Assembly: GCA_002328865.1 (NCBI GenBank)
Contig: DCWO01000131.1
Location: forward strand, 38,057-45,622
Reading direction: 5' to 3'
Source: Dehalococcoidia bacterium UBA2160
Lineage (GTDB): Bacteria; Chloroflexota; Dehalococcoidia; Lucifugimonadales; UBA1123
DNA: 7,566 bases
The position numbers and the translations under genes were made by a program. The notes below the pieces were generated by a model that saw only the letters and a list, made by a program, of their open reading frames with translations, was not told the DNA's origin and ran no database searches. Shown here piece by piece: positions 1 to 4,936 of this stretch; the first letter of the stretch is position 1, and each line of letters opens with the position of its first letter.

Positions 1-13
1 GCTCAGGATGACA
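1..13. repeat. Possible end of a dispersed intergenic repeat
   Basis: The first 13 bases, GCTCAGGATGACA, match from memory the end of a short dispersed element of the type ...TTCGCTTCGCTCAGGATGACA, seen between genes in several bacterial phyla including Chloroflexota. Only half of the unit would be inside the window, and 13 bases can match by chance. The position fits: it lies outside any gene, downstream of the stop of the minus-strand ATPase gene. A small hairpin (GACCC at 67-71, GGGTC at 78-82) lies nearby but has no T tract, so it is not called a terminator. Confidence 0.25.
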
Positions 14-133
14 TCTCGGAGTCGTGGCTTGCAAGTCCCGACGCATTGGGGTCCCGGTTTTGTCCGGACCCGTCAAAGGGTCGCCGAGGACCGTCTCTCC
101 GTCAAGCGCACGTCGGCGATAAAACGCTAGACG

Positions 134-1759
134 TTACCGGGCGTAGAACACCACGTAGCGGGCGGGCTCTCCGCCGCTGCTTGACGACACCAGGCCGTTT
201 TTCTCGGCGATTTCGTGTTGGACGTGCCGGATGTATGCGCCCTGAGGGTTCAGTTCCACCTCGTGTTCGCCGCCCTGGATCCGCGCGGCAGCGTCCTCGG
301 CCTCTCGAGTGGCGATGTCCAACATCTTCGTACGGCGCGGACTGTTGGTCTTTCGCGTTATGGCCTGGATGAACTGTTCGATCTGGGGCGTCGTATTGCG
401 TCGAAGCACATAAACCGGCTTGCCTCGTTGCTCCGCGAGTTGGAGCGCTTGCGTCTTGCGGCGATAGTAGTTCTTCGTCGTCAGCAGCAGATCCGCCGAG
501 TTGATGTCGTCCACCAGCTCGACCGATGCGGAGGTGACTTTCACCACCTGTTGCAGCTTACCCTTGTTGACTCCATAGGGCATGATGTGGGTGACAGGCG
601 CCGGCGGCTGTTCCGGCTCCTCGCGGGCATCCGATCCATGGCCGTCGCCGCTATATGGATGGCTGGCGTACTGGGACATGCCGCCGTTGGTCGACGGGCG
701 CCTGGTCTGAGGTCTCGACCTGGAAACGGAGCCGTCAGCCTCCAACACTCTGCGTTCGGGCGAGATTGGAAGCCCGCGAAGCATCCTGTCGACGGTTTCC
801 GAAACGTCGGAGTGTACGACCACGCTGTTCCAGTTCTGGATTTCGACGAGTATGTCGAAGGTGGGCGGCCCTCTGCGCTCCAGGACCGTCTTCTGGGTGC
901 GGCGGCGGCGGGCCTCGATGTCACCCAGGGTTACAGATTGTATGCCGCCCACCAGGTCCGCTAGAGTCGGGTTCATGATGAGGTTGTCTAGGGTGTTGCC
1001 GTGGGCGGTGGCGACGAGCTGCACCCCGCGTTCGGCGATGGTGCGAGCCGCGTTGGCCTCGAGCTCGGTGCCTATCTCGTCGATAATGATGACCTCGGGC
1101 ATGTGGTTCTCCACTGCCTCGATCATGACGTCGTGTTGACGCGCGGGGGAAGGGACCTGCATCCGACGGCTGCGACCGATGCCCGAGTGCGGGATGTCTC
1201 CGTCGCCTGCAATCTCGTTGGATGTGTCGACGACCACGACTCGCTTGTCGGCGCCGTCGGCCAGCACTCTCGCTACCTCTCTCAGCATCGTGGTCTTGCC
1301 AACGCCTGGCTTGCCCAGCAGCAGGACGCTTTTTCCGGTGAGCACCAAGTCTTCTACGGCCCTGACAGCGCCGTAGACCGCCCGGCCCACCCTTAATGTG
1401 AGGCCGATTATGATGCCGGCGCGATTGCGGATCGCCGAGATTCTGTGGAGCGTGCGTTCGATGCCGGCTCGGTTGTCTCCGCCGAACTGTCCCACCCTCT
1501 CGATCGTTTTGTCGAGTTCTTCTCGCAAGACCTCGCCCGAATCGAGAAGCATGTTCTGATCCAGGAACCTCGCCTCGGGGACGCGCCCCAGGTCCAAGAC
1601 GACTTCCAGCAACTCGTCGAAGTCCGGATGCTCTTTCAACGGCTCTTTGACCCGAGCGGGCAACAGGTCGATTAGGACTTCCAGCTCGGTTTCGGTTCTA
1701 TCTAGCACTTGGCCGGAGCCACCTCCCAATTTGATGCTTCCGCGGCGCCATTCCGGCAT
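134..1759 (-). CDS. R3H domain-containing AAA ATPase (Ycf45/SpoIIIAA-like)
   Basis: A 541-residue cytosolic P-loop ATPase that probably binds single-stranded nucleic acid; its cellular role is not established. Residues about 25-330 form the ATPase part. It has a Walker A motif GKPGVGKTT (149-157), the family-typical stretch VVVVDTSNEIAGDGDIPH (174-191), and a Walker B motif VIIIDEIG (223-230). A sensor-like TAHGNTLDNL follows at 251-260. A polar, Ser/Pro-rich linker (about 340-390) leads to a small alpha/beta segment (about 390-467). The C-terminal R3H domain carries the diagnostic RxxxH at R511 and H515. This order matches bacterial and plastid Ycf45-type proteins, and the ATPase part is related to the sporulation protein SpoIIIAA. 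No signal peptide or membrane segment is visible. The ATG start is supported by GTGGAG at 1768-1773, eight bases upstream. The family call is firm; the substrate is unknown. Confidence 0.9.
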   Translation of the reverse strand: MPEWRRGSIKLGGGSGQVLDRTETELEVLIDLLPARVKEPLKEHPDFDELLEVVLDLGRVPEARFLDQNMLLDSGEVLREELDKTIERVGQFGGDNRAGIERTLHRISAIRNRAGIIIGLTLRVGRAVYGAVRAVEDLVLTGKSVLLLGKPGVGKTTMLREVARVLADGADKRVVVVDTSNEIAGDGDIPHSGIGRSRRMQVPSPARQHDVMIEAVENHMPEVIIIDEIGTELEANAARTIAERGVQLVATAHGNTLDNLIMNPTLADLVGGIQSVTLGDIEARRRRTQKTVLERRGPPTFDILVEIQNWNSVVVHSDVSETVDRMLRGLPISPERRVLEADGSVSRSRPQTRRPSTNGGMSQYASHPYSGDGHGSDAREEPEQPPAPVTHIMPYGVNKGKLQQVVKVTSASVELVDDINSADLLLTTKNYYRRKTQALQLAEQRGKPVYVLRRNTTPQIEQFIQAITRKTNSPRRTKMLDIATREAEDAAARIQGGEHEVELNPQGAYIRHVQHEIAEKNGLVSSSSGGEPARYVVFYAR

Positions 1760-1777
1760 GCCGGTGTCTCCACTGAT

Positions 1778-1806
1778 ATTCTACATCGCGCCCGCTCCCA
1801 GGCCAA
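1778..1806 (-). promoter_or_regulatory. Candidate sigma-70-type promoter for the R3H ATPase gene
   Basis: Read on the minus strand, TTGGCC (1801-1806) and TAGAAT (1778-1783) are separated by exactly 17 bases. They match the -35 and -10 consensus at 4 of 6 and 5 of 6 positions. The predicted transcription start, near 1771, would leave a leader of only about a dozen bases, with the ribosome binding site almost at the 5' end. That makes the site plausible but not certain. If real, the ATPase is transcribed independently of the upstream pdxST cluster. Confidence 0.45.
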
Positions 1807-1821
1807 CCACGACGCGATTCA

Positions 1822-1844
1822 GCGGTGGACGTCGCCTTCACCGC
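1822..1844 (-). terminator. Intergenic hairpin, possible weak terminator
   Basis: A perfect 6-bp stem (GCGGTG at 1822-1827, CACCGC at 1839-1844) encloses an 11-base loop. It lies 19 bases beyond the stop codon of the GNAT-like gene. No T tract follows on the minus strand, so it lacks the signature of an intrinsic terminator. It could be an RNA-stabilising 3' structure, or chance in GC-rich DNA. Confidence 0.2.
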
Positions 1845-1862
1845 GATTCCGTCGACCTCAAA

Positions 1863-2816
1863 TCAAGGGCCGTCGACGGATGCGAATGCGGACCGTCCGC
1901 GCTGCAGTTCGGTCGCCGTCTTCCCCGTGTTCTTGACCAACGTGACAAACTGGTCGACAGGCTCGAAGTTCCTTGCCTCCAATGCAGCCTGAAAACCCGT
2001 TTCGTACTCGGGCGCCAGACAATTCACAACCTTGGCTTTGGTCAAGCGTTTGAGTCCTGAGTCCACGACGTCTTGCATGATGGCTCTGTCATCCGCGTGA
2101 AGCGCGACGGCCAGATGACCGTTGGCCTTCCGCCGTGCCGTGCGGACCCAGCCGCGAATCTCGTCCGCCTTCTCGAACACATGCTCAAGAGGTCTTCCGG
2201 GCGGTTGCTCCTGTGATGCCCGCCACTGGTCGAACGTCATTCCGGTCAGCCGCCGCACCGAGACCGGAACGGTGGCATTGTGCAGGCGGAACAACCCGTA
2301 GTCGTCTCTCGGCTCTTTTTCGCGCAGACGCGAATCCGCATCGAACAACGATCCTGATCGCGTGCCGCCTGGGATCGGGAGGCCTTGATACAACGTCTCG
2401 CGAAGACAGGGAAAGAACCCGCTTTTCCTCGCCGCCTCGACGACCGGGTCGTCTTCCTGAAGCCGAAGAAACACCCGCTCGGCGCCCTGTGCTGCCGCTG
2501 CCCCCGTCGCCTCTTCGAGAAGCTCGGCCAACGACTCAGACTGCACGGATGCCAGATGCAGGCTCGTGACCTCCCAGCTTCCCAGCCCAGAACGTGGCGC
2601 TACAACCGCGATTCCATGAAGTTGGTAGGCTTCGGTCCAAACCCAAGCCGAATCCACGGTTCGCGGAGAGAGATGAAGCTTGGACAGGCGAAGGAGTGGA
2701 TGCCAGTAAGAACCGCGACGCGGCAAGGCGCCCAACGTTACGGCGCGGTTGGAAAGACCCGTGGTCGATGCCACGGCACAGCGGACTATGTCCAGCGAGT
2801 TGAACGACCTGATCAT
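1863..2816 (-). CDS. Tandem GNAT-like protein with degenerate acetyl-CoA site
   Basis: A 317-residue soluble protein that looks like two GNAT (N-acetyltransferase) folds in tandem; the substrate is unknown. In the first half, a core strand WEVTSLHLA (81-89) is followed by a helix (about 95-110), the strand RVFLRL (114-119) and the GNAT-like ending AARKSGFFPCLRETLY (128-143). The second half repeats the pattern: GHLAVALH (233-240), a helix at 244-257, then KVVNCLAP (262-269) and ARNFEPVDQFVTLVK (281-295). Neither half shows the Q/RxxGxG/A loop that binds acetyl-CoA pyrophosphate, so it may be a pseudo-enzyme. The start is placed at ATG 2816 because MIRSF... resembles the N-terminus of similar Chloroflexota proteins as I recall them. 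The frame stays open back to a TTG at 2939, but the extra 41 residues look non-protein-like. No good Shine-Dalgarno precedes 2816, so the start is uncertain. The gene lies 135 nt after pdxT on the same strand, and co-transcription is likely. Confidence 0.65.
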   Translation of the reverse strand: MIRSFNSLDIVRCAVASTTGLSNRAVTLGALPRRGSYWHPLLRLSKLHLSPRTVDSAWVWTEAYQLHGIAVVAPRSGLGSWEVTSLHLASVQSESLAELLEEATGAAAAQGAERVFLRLQEDDPVVEAARKSGFFPCLRETLYQGLPIPGGTRSGSLFDADSRLREKEPRDDYGLFRLHNATVPVSVRRLTGMTFDQWRASQEQPPGRPLEHVFEKADEIRGWVRTARRKANGHLAVALHADDRAIMQDVVDSGLKRLTKAKVVNCLAPEYETGFQAALEARNFEPVDQFVTLVKNTGKTATELQRGRSAFASVDGP

Positions 2817-2951
2817 ACGAAAACTTTTGCTTCCGGAGCTCTCGTATCTGGACCCATCCGATGCGGCCGCGTAAGGGGCAATCACCGTACGGGTCCAAGG
2901 TGTTTGGCGGTTTTGCTGAGCAGGCGCTCCCCGATCCAAGGATACAGCGGG

Positions 2952-3536
2952 TCAGGCGGCCTGCTCCACGATACTCAAGAAAAACGCGTGCATTCGAGCG
3001 TCGTCGGTCAGCTCGGGATGGAACGAGGTCGCCAGCATGTTCGCCTGCCTGACGGCGACCGGACGCCCATCGGCCAGTGAGGCGATTACGCTCACGCCCT
3101 CCCCAATGTGGTCGACCGCCGGCGCGCGGATGAACACGGCGCGAAACGCGGGCCCCTGCAGCGATTCGATCTCCAGGTCTGTCTCGAAGCTGTCCACTTG
3201 CCGCCCGAAGGCGTTTCGGCTGACTTCGATGTTCATAAGGTGCAACGGGTCCGGCCTGCGATCCGCCAATTTCTGCGCCATGACAATCATGCCCGCGCAC
3301 GTGCCCCAAGTCGGCATCCCGTCGACCAGGATGCGTTCTCTGAGCTTGTCACGCATGTCGAAGATGTCGATGAGCTGGACGATTGTCGTGCTTTCGCCGC
3401 CAGGTATTATGAGCCCGTCAACTTCGTCCAGCTCCTGTGCCAGTCGTATTTCGCGGACCTCAGCGCCCAACGATTCGAGCAACCTGCGGTGTTCGAAGAA
3501 ATCGCCCTGAATGGCGAGGATTCCGACTCTTGCCAA
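2952..3536 (-). CDS. pdxT: Pyridoxal 5'-phosphate synthase glutaminase subunit PdxT
   Basis: The glutaminase subunit of the DXP-independent vitamin B6 pathway. It hydrolyses glutamine and passes ammonia to PdxS in the cytosolic PdxST complex. The 194-residue product matches the usual family length. It shows the N-terminal GILAIQGDFFEHRR (5-18), the oxyanion-strand motif GGESTT (46-51), and the nucleophile C80 in WGTCAGMI. The conserved RNAFGRQ is at 107-113, and the rest of the catalytic triad is H173 and E175 in SFHPE. The start must be TTG at 3534-3536, because homology begins three codons later. The only upstream alternative, at 3611, lies deep inside pdxS and would add 25 unrelated residues. 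A single base separates this TTG from the pdxS stop codon, suggesting translational coupling that helps match subunit amounts. Confidence 0.95.
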   Translation of the reverse strand: MARVGILAIQGDFFEHRRLLESLGAEVREIRLAQELDEVDGLIIPGGESTTIVQLIDIFDMRDKLRERILVDGMPTWGTCAGMIVMAQKLADRRPDPLHLMNIEVSRNAFGRQVDSFETDLEIESLQGPAFRAVFIRAPAVDHIGEGVSVIASLADGRPVAVRQANMLATSFHPELTDDARMHAFFLSIVEQAA

Positions 3537-3537
3537 T

Positions 3538-4437
3538 CTACCAGCCCCGTGTGGCGAGCTGCTCGGACTCGGGCATGGTTCGGATGTCCAACCCAGCCAT
3601 GGCGTCGCCAAGACCTCGGGACACCTCGGCCACGATCTTCGGATCCTGGTAGTGTGTGGTCGCCCTTACAATGGCATCCGCCATGCGCTGCGGGTTCTGT
3701 GACTTGAAGATGCCTGAGCCGACGAAAACACCGTCCACGCCCAGTTGCATCATGAGAGAGGCGTCGGCTGGAGTCGAAATGCCGCCCGCGGCGAAGTTCA
3801 CGACTGGAAGCGTACCGAGATCGTGGACCTCTTTGACCAGGTCGAATGGCGCCCTCAAATCGCGAGCCGTCGCCATCAACTCGGCCTCGTCCATGCCTTG
3901 AATCCGGCGAATCTCGCCCATCACCTTGCGAGCGTGCCTGACGGCCTCGACGATGTTCCCGGATCCGGCTTCGCCTTTGGTGCGGATCATCGCGGCGCCT
4001 TCGCCGATCCGCCGTAGGGCTTCGCCCAGATCCCGGCAACCGCACACGAAAGGCACTTTGAAGTTTTCTTTGTCGATGTGATTGTTCTCGTCAGCGGGGG
4101 TCAGGACCTCAGACTCGTCGATGTAGTCAACACCCAGCGCCTGGAGGACCTGCGCTTCGGCAAAATGGCCGATTCGGGCCTTCGCCATGACAGGGATGGT
4201 CACCGCGTCGATGATCCCCAGTATCATCGAGGGATCGGACATGCGGGCTACGCCGCCCGCTGAGCGGATGTCGGACGGCACCCGCTCAAGCGCCATCACG
4301 GCGCATGCTCCGGCGTCCTCGGCGATCTTGGCGTGCTCGGGGGTGACGACGTCCATGATGACGCCGCCTTTCAGCATCTGGGCTAGACCGGACTTAACCC
4401 GCCATGTTCCAGTCTCCGTAGATGTGTCAATCGCCAT
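3538..4437 (-). CDS. pdxS: Pyridoxal 5'-phosphate synthase lyase subunit PdxS
   Basis: The synthase subunit of the DXP-independent B6 pathway. It condenses ribose 5-phosphate (or ribulose 5-phosphate), glyceraldehyde 3-phosphate and PdxT-derived ammonia into pyridoxal 5'-phosphate, acting as a (beta/alpha)8-barrel dodecamer. All key residues are present. D29 in GVIMDVV matches Asp24 of the Bacillus enzyme. Lys86 in VMAKARIGH matches the Schiff-base Lys81. Lys154 in IRTKGEAGSGN matches the second lysine, Lys149. The block DYIDESEVLTPADE (104-117) is also typical. At 299 residues it is of normal length. The ATG start is preceded by GGAGG seven bases upstream. It is the first gene after a strong promoter and overlaps nothing. 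Identification is secure. Confidence 0.97.
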   Translation of the reverse strand: MAIDTSTETGTWRVKSGLAQMLKGGVIMDVVTPEHAKIAEDAGACAVMALERVPSDIRSAGGVARMSDPSMILGIIDAVTIPVMAKARIGHFAEAQVLQALGVDYIDESEVLTPADENNHIDKENFKVPFVCGCRDLGEALRRIGEGAAMIRTKGEAGSGNIVEAVRHARKVMGEIRRIQGMDEAELMATARDLRAPFDLVKEVHDLGTLPVVNFAAGGISTPADASLMMQLGVDGVFVGSGIFKSQNPQRMADAIVRATTHYQDPKIVAEVSRGLGDAMAGLDIRTMPESEQLATRGW

Positions 4438-4444
4438 AGGTAGG

Positions 4445-4449
4445 CCTCC
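4445..4449 (-). promoter_or_regulatory. Ribosome binding site of pdxS
   Basis: Read on the minus strand, GGAGG sits seven bases upstream of the pdxS ATG. This is a near-ideal Shine-Dalgarno that fixes the start codon. It contrasts with pdxT, which has a TTG start and no strong site. Confidence 0.85.
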
Positions 4450-4483
4450 GTTCGAAATTCTGACAGTGGCTGCTTATGGCGAC

Positions 4484-4512
4484 ATTATACTCCCGCCCAT
4501 AACCCATGACAA
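4484..4512 (-). promoter_or_regulatory. Strong sigma-70-type promoter of pdxST
   Basis: On the minus strand, TTGTCA (4507-4512) and TATAAT (4484-4489) are separated by 17 bases. The -35 matches consensus at 5 of 6 positions and the -10 at all 6, with ideal spacing. Transcription would start near 4477, giving a leader of about 40 bases before the pdxS ATG. It drives pdxS and pdxT and probably the GNAT-like gene. No PdxR-type or other operator was recognised around it. Confidence 0.8.
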
Positions 4513-4879
4513 CGAGTGGCTAGACGCGGGCATTGCATCGGGATTTCGAGTGGGCGACAGGTCGGAGTTGCTTGGCTGTGGCAGCGAACATCATGTGGCG
4601 GGCTCGATCCAATCTTGCCATTCTTGACCCGCAGGTGAACCCTGATCTTGTCGGGGTGGTCGCTTACCTTACGCGGTCGCCTGCAAGGCCATCCCGATTG
4701 CTTCGGCGCTTTGGTTCGCTACGCATGCGGAGGCGATGCGAGCGCAAAGTATTGAGTTGACGACCTTGGCGGCCATCGCGCGTGGGACTCGATGCCGCCG
4801 GTCACCTCTTGTTGATCCGGCGATAGCCGCAGCCTCGACTCGAATCCGTCTGGAAAGGCTGGACGCTCGTCGTGGATTC
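4513..4879. other. Intergenic region with no recognised gene
   Basis: Roughly 370 bases of the divergent spacer between pdxS and the CoA-transferase gene. Short open frames exist on both strands (for example 4533-4760 plus and 4669-4917 minus). Their translations are Arg/Ala/Ser-rich, show no domain-like pattern and lack convincing ribosome binding sites. A search by eye for a tRNA T-arm, a strong hairpin followed by T residues, or a long inverted repeat found nothing. It could hold regulator sites or gene remnants that cannot be identified here. Confidence 0.5.
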
Positions 4880-4908
4880 GTCACACGGTCAAAATCCGGT
4901 GTTACACT
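4880..4908 (+). promoter_or_regulatory. Weak candidate promoter of the CoA-transferase gene
   Basis: GTCACA (4880-4885) and TACACT (4903-4908) are 17 bases apart, each matching consensus at about 4 of 6 positions. The predicted start, near 4915, would give a leader of about 22 bases. A 9-base palindrome, GTGTTACAC (4899-4907), overlaps the -10 element and could be an operator half-site, but it is short enough to be chance. This is the best candidate in the 60 bases before the gene, not a confident call. Confidence 0.25.
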
Positions 4909-4925
4909 ATGCCCCACGATTTGAT

Positions 4926-4931
4926 AGGCGG
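4926..4931 (+). promoter_or_regulatory. Ribosome binding site of the CoA-transferase gene
   Basis: AGGCGG lies five bases before the ATG at 4937. A second GAGG directly abuts the ATG and is too close to act. The spacing supports the chosen start, and the first domain begins about 12 residues later. Confidence 0.6.
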
Positions 4932-4936
4932 CGAGG

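Noticed and set aside
215..964. 249-codon plus-strand open frame antisense to the R3H ATPase gene
   Set aside because: The opposite strand has a complete conserved domain protein with Walker and R3H motifs. This frame is a GC-driven shadow without any recognisable domain.
2536..3309. 257-codon minus-strand frame across the pdxT/GNAT junction
   Set aside because: It overlaps pdxT and the GNAT-like gene in a different frame. The composition is Arg/Gly/Ser-rich and typical of a shadow frame.
3407..4045. 212-codon minus-strand open frame overlapping pdxS and pdxT in another frame
   Set aside because: It is Arg-rich, has no family resemblance, and overlaps two secure genes.
4829..4855. Possible tRNA T-arm (ACTCGAATCC) in the divergent spacer
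   Set aside because: The flanking bases do not form the required 5-bp T stem, and no acceptor or anticodon arm could be drawn.
4669..4917. 82-codon minus-strand small ORF in the divergent spacer
   Set aside because: No ribosome binding site or domain pattern was seen, it overlaps the candidate promoter of the right arm, and its composition fits random GC-rich frame.
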